From the NCBI RefSeq assembly GCF_018127965.1, contig NZ_CP072350.1:1240001-1304000 (forward strand): DNA of 64,000 nucleotides, in the 5' to 3' direction. The position numbers were made by a program, and so were the translations under genes. A model generated the notes under the pieces. That model did not search any database. It was not told the origin of the DNA and worked only from the letters and a program-made list of their open reading frames with translations. This DNA is from Prevotella melaninogenica (GTDB taxonomy: Bacteria > Bacteroidota > Bacteroidia > Bacteroidales > Bacteroidaceae). Position 1 is the stretch's first letter, and every line of letters begins with the position of its first letter. Below, piece after piece: positions 46,826 through 56,786 of this stretch.

Positions 46826-48244
46826 ATGAAACGTAAGACATGGCGTAAAAACCATAAGTGGATTGGTATCATCATAACATTCTTCTTAGTAATGTTCTGC
46901 CTTTCGGGTATTGTTCTCAATCATCGTCAACTCTTTTCTGATATTAATGTAAGCCGTGGAATATTGCCTGGTCAGTATGAATTCAACCAATGGAACAACG
47001 GATTACTACGTGGAACATTACGCTACAAAGATAATAAAAACAAAGATAAGGTGTTCATATATGGCGCAGCGGGTGTCATTCAAACCGATACAACTGCTTC
47101 TCATTTCACCGAATACAACCAAGGTCTACCTACTGGTGCAGACTATCGACAGATGCGAGGAATGGCTAAGACCCCACAAAATGACCTCTTTGCGGTTAGC
47201 GTCATGGACTTATATAAATTAGGAAAGAACGCATCTTGGCAAAAAGTAGACTTACCTAAGCAAGAGGATGACGAACTATTGACAGACATCACCACCCATG
47301 GTGATACGCTCATCGTTCTTTCTCGCTCTCACCTCTACTATGCTACTGCCCCTTATAAGAAGTTTACTTGTCTCACACTACAAGCTGGTGAGGGGAATGA
47401 GGGGAAGGTATCATTGTTCCGTCAAATATGGTTATTGCATAGTGGTGCACTGTTTGGAACCGTAGGAAAACTCATTGTAGACGGAATTGGAATCGTCTTA
47501 ATTATCCTTTGTGTGACAGGTATATGGTATTGGATTCGTCGCAAAACAGTATCAATGGTCGTTTGGCATACAAAGATTGGGCATTACACATTCGCCTTGA
47601 CGCTATTTATCGCAATAACAGGATGGGCATTACGTCCTCCACTGATGATTCTCCTTGCCACGAACAGTACGAAACCATTGCCTGGCACGACTTTAGACAA
47701 TGATAATACTTGGAATGATAAACTAAGAATGATTCGATATGATGAGCAAGCTCACGACTGGCTCATCTCGACTTCGGAAGGTTTCTACTCTCTTAAGAAT
47801 CTCTCTTCCAAGCCAACACCTATCACCACAGCACCCCCAGTGAGTGTAATGGGGCAAAACGTTTGGCAATATGCAAACAACAAATCATGGATAGTAGGCT
47901 CCTTCGATGGTCTGTTCTACTGGGATCGTAAGAATAACGTCGTACTTTACTACAATGATGCTATGGTCTCTACTCCCGGTATACCGGGTACTGCACCAGA
48001 CGAACAGACAATCTCCGGCTATAGTTCTGACTTCACAAACAAGGAATGTATAGCCACCTATTTCCAAGGTTCATCCTTCGCAAAACAGCCAGAAGAACTG
48101 AAAGATAAGCCCATGTCGCTTTGGAGTCTTGCTTTAGAGGTGCACACAGGTAGAATCTATGCCGGTGCATTAGGCTCCTTCCTCTTCATTTTCGTCATCG
48201 GCATCCTCATCATCTTCACCCTCGTGTCAGGTAAAAAGGCGTAG
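46826..48244 (+). CDS. PepSY-domain membrane protein (PiuB-like)
   Basis: 472 aa. N-terminal helix WIGIIITFFLVMFCLSGIVLNHR, a central pair (LIVDGIGIVLIILCVTGIWYWIRRK, then FALTLFIAITGWALRPPL) and a C-terminal helix (FLFIFVIGILIIFTLV) match the PepSY-associated membrane family. A large periplasmic region lies between. Many members are induced by iron limitation and sit near siderophore receptors; here no such neighbour exists, so the role is uncertain. Confidence 0.82.
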   Translation: MKRKTWRKNHKWIGIIITFFLVMFCLSGIVLNHRQLFSDINVSRGILPGQYEFNQWNNGLLRGTLRYKDNKNKDKVFIYGAAGVIQTDTTASHFTEYNQGLPTGADYRQMRGMAKTPQNDLFAVSVMDLYKLGKNASWQKVDLPKQEDDELLTDITTHGDTLIVLSRSHLYYATAPYKKFTCLTLQAGEGNEGKVSLFRQIWLLHSGALFGTVGKLIVDGIGIVLIILCVTGIWYWIRRKTVSMVVWHTKIGHYTFALTLFIAITGWALRPPLMILLATNSTKPLPGTTLDNDNTWNDKLRMIRYDEQAHDWLISTSEGFYSLKNLSSKPTPITTAPPVSVMGQNVWQYANNKSWIVGSFDGLFYWDRKNNVVLYYNDAMVSTPGIPGTAPDEQTISGYSSDFTNKECIATYFQGSSFAKQPEELKDKPMSLWSLALEVHTGRIYAGALGSFLFIFVIGILIIFTLVSGKKA

Positions 48245-48284
48245 GGGTTATTGCTAAAAAAATTGATTGCATTGCGATTAAACC

Positions 48285-48370
48285 CAAATCGGTCATTAGA
48301 AGCTAAACATATTTTGGTCTAATGACCGATTTGTGTATAAATTAATTGCGATGCAATTAATTTATACACA
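48285..48370. repeat. Two perfect back-to-back hairpins
   Basis: CAAATCGGTCATTAGA (48285-48300) pairs with TCTAATGACCGATTTG (48318-48333). Immediately after, TGTGTATAAATTAATTGC (48332-48349) pairs with GCAATTAATTTATACACA (48353-48370). Stems are 16 and 18 bp without mismatch. It lies between the PepSY stop and the cas9 promoter and may insulate the CRISPR locus or be a small mobile repeat. Confidence 0.8.
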
Positions 48371-48461
48371 AGATTGAATTCGATAATAAACTAACATAGA
48401 ATCCTCTTCAACTAAAAGATGGATTCATCTGCTTGCGCATACTAAAATAAAGACAATTCAC

Positions 48462-48492
48462 TTGCTCCTTAAGAAAATAAATATTAACTTTG
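48462..48492 (+). promoter_or_regulatory. Promoter of cas9
   Basis: TTG (48462-48464), exactly 20 nt, TAACTTTG (48485-48492). Transcription would begin near 48498, giving a leader of about 134 nt that contains the complete complement of the tracrRNA. Confidence 0.65.
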
Positions 48493-48506
48493 CCACTATA
48501 AAACAC

Positions 48507-48582
48507 AAAAAAAGAGCGAGTTGCCCCGCTCTGTTTGTTTTCACAACGGAATAATCCTTATTGTGACTTGCTTAAAAATCTG
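48507..48582 (-). ncRNA. tracrRNA
   Basis: On the minus strand the anti-repeat CAGATTTTTAAGCAAGTCAC plus AAT (48582-48560) pairs with the first 23 nt of the crRNA repeat, with three G-U pairs and no mismatch. Next come the AAGGATTATTCC nexus-like stem with GTTGTG, and an AGAGCG/CGCTCT hairpin with T7 (48532-48507) as terminator. This is the usual Bacteroidetes type II-C tracrRNA layout, about 76 nt. It lies wholly inside the cas9 leader on the opposite strand. Confidence 0.85.
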
Positions 48583-48585
48583 CTG

Positions 48586-48617
48586 CAAATATAGAAAGAA
48601 TATAACTAACAACCAAA
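48586..48617 (-). promoter_or_regulatory. Promoter of tracrRNA
   Basis: Minus strand TTTG (48614-48617), exactly 20 nt, TATATTTG (48586-48593). The predicted start coincides with the first base of the anti-repeat (about 48582), so no 5' trimming is needed. It sits 15 nt before the cas9 ATG and fires away from it. Confidence 0.75.
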
Positions 48618-48631
48618 TAAAACAAGAAAAA

Positions 48632-51600
48632 ATGAAAACAATTCTTGGATTAGACTTGGGAACCAATAGTATTGGTTGGGCTAAAGTCTGCGTTGACGAC
48701 AACGGAAACTACACACGTGAGATTAAACTTGGCAGCCGTATCATCCCTATGAGCCAAGACACACTCAGTAACTTTGACAAGGGAGTAACCGAATCTCCTA
48801 CAGCTGTACGAACTGGATTCCGAGGTATTAGAAGAATCAGAGAGCGTGCATTGCAAAGACGCGAACGCTTACACAGAGTCCTACACGTGATGGGATTCTT
48901 GCCTCTACACTACGAGAATGCCATAGGATGGAATCGAGAGGAAGCTACAACGTATGGCAAGTTCCTTGATAATGGGGAACCTAAGTTAGCATGGGAGAAA
49001 CAAGAGGACGGTTCTATGCGTTTCCTCTTTATGGATTCTTTCTATGAAATGATGGCTGATTTTGCAAAATATCAACCGGGAATGGTTGCTGATGGAAGAA
49101 AGATTCCACTGGACTGGACACTGTATTACTTACGTAAGAAAGCTCTTACACAAGCTATCAGAAAAGAAGAATTGGCTTGGTTACTACTCAATTTTAATCA
49201 GAAACGTGGATACTATCAGTTACGTGGAGAGGAAGAAGAAGAGGATCCTACTAAACGTGAGGAATATTATGAACTAAAAGTTGTAAGTGTTGAGGCTGCC
49301 GAAGAAGGAAAAGGAGGTAACACGTGGTATAATGTTACATTAGAGAACGGCTGGATATATCGTCGACAGAGCAAGATTGAACTAAATGACTGGGTCGGGA
49401 AAGTAAGACCATTTATTGTTACAACAGAATACGAAATAGATGGAGTTACCATTAAAAAGGATAAAAATGGAGAAGTGAAACGTTCTTTCCGAGCGCCAAG
49501 TGAAAACGATTGGGGGCTGCGTAAGAAACGAACTGAAAGTCTCTTAGAGGAATCTGGTAAGACTGTTGGAGCATTTATCTACAATCATATACTTTCAGAA
49601 CCCGCTGATAAAATCAGAGGTAATTTTATCCGTACCATTGAACGAAAGTTCTATAAGAAAGAACTGGAAGCTATTCTACGTGAACAATCAAAACATCATA
49701 AAGAATTAAAAGACATCGATACGCTTATAGCCTGTATAAAAGAGTTATATCCTAACAACAAGCCGCATCAAGATAGTTTGATGAAGAAAGACATGTCGTA
49801 TCTTTTGATTACAGACTTGATATTCTACCAAAGACCTCTAAAAAGCAAGAAATCTCTAATTGCAGACTGCCCATACGAGTATTATAAGTATGTGATAAAA
49901 GAGACGGGGGAAATCAAGCGACAAGGAATCAAATGTATTGCGAAGTCAAACCCTTATTATCAGGAGTTCCGCTTATGGCAATTCATCATCAACCTCAGAC
50001 TCTTTGATAGAAATAATGATAAAGAAGTCACTTCTGAGTATTTGTCTTCTATGGAAGATTACACCAGACTGTTTACATATCTCAACGACAGAAAAGACAT
50101 TAATCAAGAAATTCTATTGAAAGATTTCTTCAAACAAAAGAAAGTAAAGAGGGGTATGGAAAAGGAATTTCCTATCCGCTGGAACTATATTGAAGACAAA
50201 GAGAAGAAATATCCATGCGGCGAGACACGTCACGAGCTACTTGTAGCATTAGGTAAAGCTGGTATAGATCATAGTTGGTTAGGTGATAAAGAGCGATTCT
50301 ACCGACTTTGGCATCTACTCTATTCCGTTGAATCCAAAGAAGAAGCAGAAGGAGCCTTAAGAAAACTTGTTGATAATGATGACTTTGTAAATGCTTTCTT
50401 AAAGATAAAGCCATTTAAAAAGGAATATGGTGCTTATTCTGAGAAAGCTATAAAGAAACTATTGGCTGTGATGCGTATGGGGAATCTGTGGAATGAGGTT
50501 GACATTTGCGAACAGACGAGAAATAGAATTCAAAGCATCATAAATGGGGATATTGACGAGAAAATTAAAGAACGAATGAATCGTACTTTCAGTCAATTAT
50601 CCGACTTCCAAGGACTTCCAGAGTGGTTAGCGTGCTATGTTGTATATGGACGACACTCAGAAGCTACAGATATACAACGATGGACAAAGCCAGAAAACTT
50701 GATGGCATATATTAATGGCTTCAAGCAGCATTCACTCCGTAATCCTATTGTTGAGCAGTGTATCCTTGAAACTCTCAGAACAGTTCACGATATTTGGAAG
50801 GAAGCAGGACACATTGATGAGATTCATATAGAGTTAGGAAGGAGTATGAAGAGTACTGCCGACCAGCGTGCACGTATGTCTAAAAGTATTATGCAGAATG
50901 AGAATACCAACCTGCGCATCAAGAGTCTCTTAATGGAACTGAAGAACGCAAAAGAGTTTGAGAATGTACGCCCATACTCACCTATGCAGCAGGAAATTCT
51001 AAGAATATACGAGGAGGGGGCCTTGCAAGAATTAACTAAAGAGGATGCCCAATATAATGAGATTTCTAAGATTTCGCAAATGGCACAACCTTCTGCAAAC
51101 GAATTACTTAAATACAGACTTTGGTTAGAACAGAAGTATTGTTCACCCTATACTGGTAAACCTATTTCTCTGTCAAAACTATTCACATCTGCTTATCAAA
51201 TAGAACATATTATCCCACAGAGCAGATATTTTGATGATTCATTCACAAATAAGGTCATCTGTGAAGCTGAAGTAAATCAGCTTAAGAGTAATATGTTAGG
51301 TTACGAATTCATTAAGAAACATGGTGGCGAAATTGTGCACTGTACAATGGTTGGTGATGTGAAGATACTTGATGCAAAGGAATATTATAACTTCGTAACA
51401 GAGCATTATACCAACAACAGACGTAAGAAGGAAAAGCTCTTATTGGATGATATACCACAAGAATTCCTTAATCGTCAAATGAATGACAGTAGATATATCA
51501 GTAAGAAAGTGATGGCAATCCTTTCTAATATTGTACGTGAAGAAGATGAACAAGAAGCAAAATCTAAGTTTGTTATCGCATGTTCAGGAGGCATAACGGA

Positions 51601-53074
51601 CCGACTGAAACAGGATTGGGGACTAAATGATATATGGAACAGCATCGTTTATCCTCGTTTTGAACGCCTAAACAAACTCACCAATACAGAGAACTTTGGA
51701 CGTTGGGAGAACAAAGAAGGGAAACAAGTATTCCAGACATCTGTACCTTTGGAACTACAAAGAGGTTTTAGCAAGAAGCGTATAGACCACCGCCATCATG
51801 CTATGGATGCACTCGTCATAGCCTGTGCATCAAATAACATTATCAACTACCTCAATAATGAATCTGCCAAGAGTCAAGAGAAGAGAGAAGACTTGAGAAA
51901 GAAACTTTGTGATAAGAATCGTATTATTCGAAAACCTTGGGAGACCTTCACGCAAGATGCACATACAGCTCTTGAGAATGTCGTAGTAAGCTTTAAGAAT
52001 TATGTGCGTGTCATCAACAAGGCAACAAACTATTACGAGAAGTATGATAAAAATGGCAAGAAAGGAATAGCGGAGCAGAAAGGACAAGACATGTGGGCTA
52101 TAAGAAAGCCTATGCATAAAGAGACTGTTTTTGGTCAAGTGAATCTACGTCGTAAAGTTACTGTTAAACTAAAGGATGCACTTGAGAAAATTCCTGCTAT
52201 CTGCAACAAGGAACTGCGCGACTACATCAATAATTTAGTAGCGAAACAATTCAATAAGAAACAAATACTTGCACATTTCAAAAGCATCAACTATCGCCTA
52301 AATATGAAATATGTAGACAAGGTTTACGTATGGCAATACAGTGATGAAAAAGAACCTATGGTCGCTACACGTAAGTCTGTCGACACATCATTTGATGATA
52401 AGCGCATTGCTACCATTACTGATACTGGTATCCAAAAGATTCTTCGCAACTACCTCGAAACAAAAGACAATGATCCAAACATTGCCTTTACCCCAGAGGG
52501 CATAGCAGAGATGAATAAGCATATCACTGAATATAACAATGGTAAGCAACACCAACCTATTCTGAAGGTTAGAGTCTCAGAACCTAAGGGAGCTAAATAC
52601 CAAGTAGGTGAAACAGGCAACAAAACGTCAAAGTTTGTTGAAGCACAAAAAGGGACAAACCTTTACTTTGCAATCTACGAAGATAAAGAAGGTAATCGTT
52701 CATACAGTACTATCCCATTAAATGAAGTTATAGAACGATTGAAACAAGGATTGTCTCCAGCAGAAGATTTGAATAAACGAGGAGAAAAGTTAAAATTCTA
52801 TCTTTCTCCAAATGACTTGGTGTATGTTCCTACTGAAGAAGAAAAGCTATCCAGTGAGTGCAAACTCAACAAAGAACAGATTTATAAGATGGTTAGTGCG
52901 ACAAGTAATCAGTGCTTCTTCACCCCACACAGAACAGCTAATAGTATCGTCAACAAAGTAGAATATTCTCCACTTAATAAAATGGAGAAAACTATTTTGG
53001 GTGAAATGATTAAATCAGTCTGCTGGAAACTTGAAGTCGACCGATTAGGGAACATACATAAGATTATAAAGTAA
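48632..53074 (+). CDS. cas9: Type II-C Cas9 nuclease
   Basis: 1,480 aa from the ATG at 48632. An in-frame TTG at 48521 lies inside the tracrRNA and is not the start. RuvC-I LGLDLGTNSIGWAKV carries Asp8; an arginine-rich bridge helix follows (GFRGIRRIRERALQRRERLHRVL); RuvC-II DEIHIELGRSMKS has Glu734. HNH is IEHIIPQSRYFDDSFTNKV with His859, and RuvC-III DHRHHAMDALVIA has His1056/Asp1059. All catalytic residues are kept. It is longer than compact II-C enzymes such as the Neisseria protein (about 1,080 aa). cas1 follows 11 nt later. Confidence 0.96.
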   Translation: MKTILGLDLGTNSIGWAKVCVDDNGNYTREIKLGSRIIPMSQDTLSNFDKGVTESPTAVRTGFRGIRRIRERALQRRERLHRVLHVMGFLPLHYENAIGWNREEATTYGKFLDNGEPKLAWEKQEDGSMRFLFMDSFYEMMADFAKYQPGMVADGRKIPLDWTLYYLRKKALTQAIRKEELAWLLLNFNQKRGYYQLRGEEEEEDPTKREEYYELKVVSVEAAEEGKGGNTWYNVTLENGWIYRRQSKIELNDWVGKVRPFIVTTEYEIDGVTIKKDKNGEVKRSFRAPSENDWGLRKKRTESLLEESGKTVGAFIYNHILSEPADKIRGNFIRTIERKFYKKELEAILREQSKHHKELKDIDTLIACIKELYPNNKPHQDSLMKKDMSYLLITDLIFYQRPLKSKKSLIADCPYEYYKYVIKETGEIKRQGIKCIAKSNPYYQEFRLWQFIINLRLFDRNNDKEVTSEYLSSMEDYTRLFTYLNDRKDINQEILLKDFFKQKKVKRGMEKEFPIRWNYIEDKEKKYPCGETRHELLVALGKAGIDHSWLGDKERFYRLWHLLYSVESKEEAEGALRKLVDNDDFVNAFLKIKPFKKEYGAYSEKAIKKLLAVMRMGNLWNEVDICEQTRNRIQSIINGDIDEKIKERMNRTFSQLSDFQGLPEWLACYVVYGRHSEATDIQRWTKPENLMAYINGFKQHSLRNPIVEQCILETLRTVHDIWKEAGHIDEIHIELGRSMKSTADQRARMSKSIMQNENTNLRIKSLLMELKNAKEFENVRPYSPMQQEILRIYEEGALQELTKEDAQYNEISKISQMAQPSANELLKYRLWLEQKYCSPYTGKPISLSKLFTSAYQIEHIIPQSRYFDDSFTNKVICEAEVNQLKSNMLGYEFIKKHGGEIVHCTMVGDVKILDAKEYYNFVTEHYTNNRRKKEKLLLDDIPQEFLNRQMNDSRYISKKVMAILSNIVREEDEQEAKSKFVIACSGGITDRLKQDWGLNDIWNSIVYPRFERLNKLTNTENFGRWENKEGKQVFQTSVPLELQRGFSKKRIDHRHHAMDALVIACASNNIINYLNNESAKSQEKREDLRKKLCDKNRIIRKPWETFTQDAHTALENVVVSFKNYVRVINKATNYYEKYDKNGKKGIAEQKGQDMWAIRKPMHKETVFGQVNLRRKVTVKLKDALEKIPAICNKELRDYINNLVAKQFNKKQILAHFKSINYRLNMKYVDKVYVWQYSDEKEPMVATRKSVDTSFDDKRIATITDTGIQKILRNYLETKDNDPNIAFTPEGIAEMNKHITEYNNGKQHQPILKVRVSEPKGAKYQVGETGNKTSKFVEAQKGTNLYFAIYEDKEGNRSYSTIPLNEVIERLKQGLSPAEDLNKRGEKLKFYLSPNDLVYVPTEEEKLSSECKLNKEQIYKMVSATSNQCFFTPHRTANSIVNKVEYSPLNKMEKTILGEMIKSVCWKLEVDRLGNIHKIIK

Positions 53075-53085
53075 AAGTATTGCCT

Positions 53086-54367
<1,282 letters not shown>

Positions 54368-54453
54368 ACTTTATACCCTAACAATTAAAAACAAGCCTTC
54401 AATATCCTCTCAACCAACTTAAAACTTATCCTTCTCAGCATAGTCATTAAAGT

Positions 54454-54483
54454 AAAAAATCCCATTCGTTTAGAATGGGATTT
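54454..54483 (-). terminator. Terminator between cas2 and the array
   Basis: AAATCCCATTC pairs with GAATGGGATTT over 11 bp with loop GTTTA. On the minus strand it is followed by six T, so it suits crRNA transcripts coming from the array rather than cas mRNA. Confidence 0.8.
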
Positions 54484-54557
54484 CACTTTGTTGTATCAAA
54501 TTATTTTCGAATAACAAACTTATATCTTGTTGTTAGCCAATAAATTAAACAACATCA

Positions 54558-55432
54558 GTTGTTTTAGATACCACAAAGGTACAGATTTTCAAGCAAATCA
54601 CAACTTATCTGAAAAATCTAAAATATTAACAACAGTTGTTTTAGATACCACAAAGGTACAGATTTTCAAGCAAATCACAACTTATACTATAGTAACTATC
54701 AAGACCTTCGTGTTGTTTTAGATACCACAAAGGTACAGATTTTCAAGCAAATCACAACCAGTAAAGGTTACCTACACTGCAACATTAAGTTGTTTTAGAT
54801 ACCACAAAGGTACAGATTTTCAAGCAAATCACAACCAAGCGAGGTGACAAATATTTTGATATAACGTTGTTTTAGATACCACAAAGGTACAGATTTTCAA
54901 GCAAATCACAACTGAACCACGTTATTTGTCAAACAAAGAAAGTTGTTTTAGATACCACAAAGGTACAGATTTTCAAGCAAATCACAACGAAGTACCCTCA
55001 CTTATCGTACTTTAATCGGTTGTTTTAGATACCACAAAGGTACAGATTTTCAAGCAAATCACAACGAAGTACCCTCACTTATCGTACTTTAATCGGTTGT
55101 TTTAGATACCACAAAGGTACAGATTTTCAAGCAAATCACAACATGCTGTTAGAGTTCCACCCCTGCACGTGTGTTGTTTTAGATACCACAAAGGTACAGA
55201 TTTTCAAGCAAATCACAACTCAGATGCGTTATCGTCCTTATCCTAAGGAGTTGTTTTAGATACCACAAAGGTACAGATTTTCAAGCAAATCACAACCAGA
55301 TGCGGATTTGGATTATCATGAGTTTAGTTGTTTTAGATACCACAAAGGTACAGATTTTCAAGCAAATCACAACAGGACTTGGTTATTCTCTTGACCCTCT
55401 GAGTTGTTTTAGATACCACAAAGGTACAGATT
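54558..55432 (-). CRISPR. Type II-C CRISPR array: 11 full 47-bp repeats, 1 truncated repeat, 11 spacers
   Basis: Full repeats start at 54558, 54635, 54712, 54789, 54866, 54942, 55019, 55096, 55173, 55250 and 55327. A last repeat at 55403-55432 keeps only 30 bp. Spacers are 30 nt (two of 29). Spacers 6 (54989-55018) and 7 (55066-55095) are identical. By tracrRNA pairing the crRNA strand is minus, where the repeat begins GTTGTGATTTGCTTG. On that strand each repeat holds TTG (positions 2-4), 19 nt, TACCTTTG (24-31), a full promoter. All full repeats are identical. Confidence 0.98.
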
Positions 55433-55587
55433 GTTTACACACATAACGCAGAAACATGCTGATAAGGGGATAAGAGAAAATAGTATTATATATACCACAA
55501 ACATGGTATTTCTCAAGTAATTAGGGCGTAAAAGGCATGATAAATAGGTCTTTTGAAGCATTATTTGAAATAAATACAAAATAATTC
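55433..55587. other. Array-distal flank
   Basis: AT-rich, no gene. A TACCACAAA string near 55494 echoes the repeat core and may be a decayed repeat. Confidence 0.4.
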
Positions 55588-55618
55588 TTTGTGGTTTGAA
55601 GATTAATATATATCTTTG
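55588..55618 (+). promoter_or_regulatory. Promoter of the DUF417 gene
   Basis: TTTG (55588-55591), 19 nt, TATCTTTG (55611-55618). The predicted leader is about 130 nt. Confidence 0.7.
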
Positions 55619-55751
55619 CCGACAAATCCAAATAATAGGGATAAAATAGATTAAAGAAATAGGATAAAACTAAACTTAATCTATAAATTGCGGGATAATT
55701 CCACAAGCACAAAGTATAAATTCAAGACATAAAGTCAATAAAAAACAGATT

Positions 55752-56339
55752 ATGAATAAAGTAAAATTATTATTAGATTTCGTTCTTAATACCGCAGCAT
55801 CGCTGAAGGGTACAGGTATTCATTTGATACGTATAGCTATCTTTATCATCTTCGTATGGATTGGTGGTTTGAAGTTTTGGAACTATGAGGCAGAGGGTAT
55901 TGTACCTTTCGTTGCTAACAGTCCGTTTATGAGCTTCTTCTATACAAAGAAAGCACCTGAATATAAGGACTACAAACTCAAAGAGGGTGAGTTTGATAAG
56001 GTTAAGCATGAGTGGCATGAGGCAAACAACACTTATACATTCTCACACGGCTTGGGTATTGCAATCATGTCATTTGGCATCTTGACACTATTGGGTATTT
56101 GGTTCCCAAAGGTTGGTTTTGTAGGCTCTGGACTGGTCATTATCATGACATTCGGAACGCTATCCTTCCTTGTCACGACACCTGAAGTTTGGGTTCCAGA
56201 CTTAGGTAGTGGTGAACATGGATTCCCGCTACTGACGGGTGCAGGTCGACTTGTCATCAAGGACGTATGTATTCTGGCAGGTGCCGTTGTTGTATTAGCA
56301 GACTGTGCACAGCGAATCTTGAAAAACAATAAGAGATAA
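55752..56339 (+). CDS. DUF417 (YkgB-like) membrane protein
   Basis: 195 aa with four predicted membrane helices (LIRIAIFIIFVWIGGLKFWNYEAEGIVPFVANSPFMSFFY, LGIAIMSFGILTLLGIW, VGSGLVIIMTFGTLSFLVTTPEVW, IKDVCILAGAVVVLAD). The GGLKF..YEA..I.PFV.NSPF pattern is that of YkgB/DUF417. Function unknown; E. coli relatives are linked to oxidative stress by hypochlorite (RcrB-related). Confidence 0.88.
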   Translation: MNKVKLLLDFVLNTAASLKGTGIHLIRIAIFIIFVWIGGLKFWNYEAEGIVPFVANSPFMSFFYTKKAPEYKDYKLKEGEFDKVKHEWHEANNTYTFSHGLGIAIMSFGILTLLGIWFPKVGFVGSGLVIIMTFGTLSFLVTTPEVWVPDLGSGEHGFPLLTGAGRLVIKDVCILAGAVVVLADCAQRILKNNKR

Positions 56340-56491
56340 ACGATTATAAAAAAGGGGATGTTACAGTACATTCCCTTTTCTTTTATATAAATACAAAGAA
56401 GGACACAGCCTTTAATCATCTGAAAAATACACATTTATGATAGTGCTTTAATCCAAATCAATCGTTGATATTGAAAGGCTATTCAGCCTCA

Positions 56492-56548
56492 ACACCATTG
56501 GTGTTGACCCTTAGCACATTATGTGCGGACCGTCAACACGACATGTGC
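56492..56548. repeat. Triple 13-bp palindrome cluster 5 (22-bp period)
   Basis: ACACCATTGGTGT (56492-56504), GCACATTATGTGC (56514-56526) and ACACGACATGTGC (56536-56548) at exact 22-bp steps. It lies in the 447-bp gap between the DUF417 and sensor genes; nothing else is seen there apart from a -7 box at 56761. Confidence 0.85.
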
Positions 56549-56760
56549 GGAGCATCAATACGTTGGTTGGAGATGGTAAGAAAAGGAGGCATTATGCTCA
56601 TTATAAGACACGAAAAGGCGTTAATAAAAGGCTCTTCCGAAAGCTTGAGTGATTATTAAGCAAGCAAACGCTATGATAAAACACACCGAGAAACACATCG
56701 GAAGCATAACTTTTCCACAAAGTAAATAAGATATCCTGTTACAATCTCAGAGTATTTCGT

Positions 56761-56768
56761 TATCTTTG
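56761..56768 (+). promoter_or_regulatory. -7 box of the sensor gene
   Basis: TATCTTTG, 18 nt before the ATG at 56787. Confidence 0.5.
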
Positions 56769-56786
56769 CAGACAAAGTAGAATCTA

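Noticed and set aside
48521..48631. N-terminal extension of cas9 from a TTG
   Set aside because: It translates the tracrRNA complement and precedes the canonical MKTILGLDLGTNSIG start; there is no family similarity.
54527..54721. 64-aa frame across the first CRISPR repeats
   Set aside because: It is a translation of repeat and spacer sequence.
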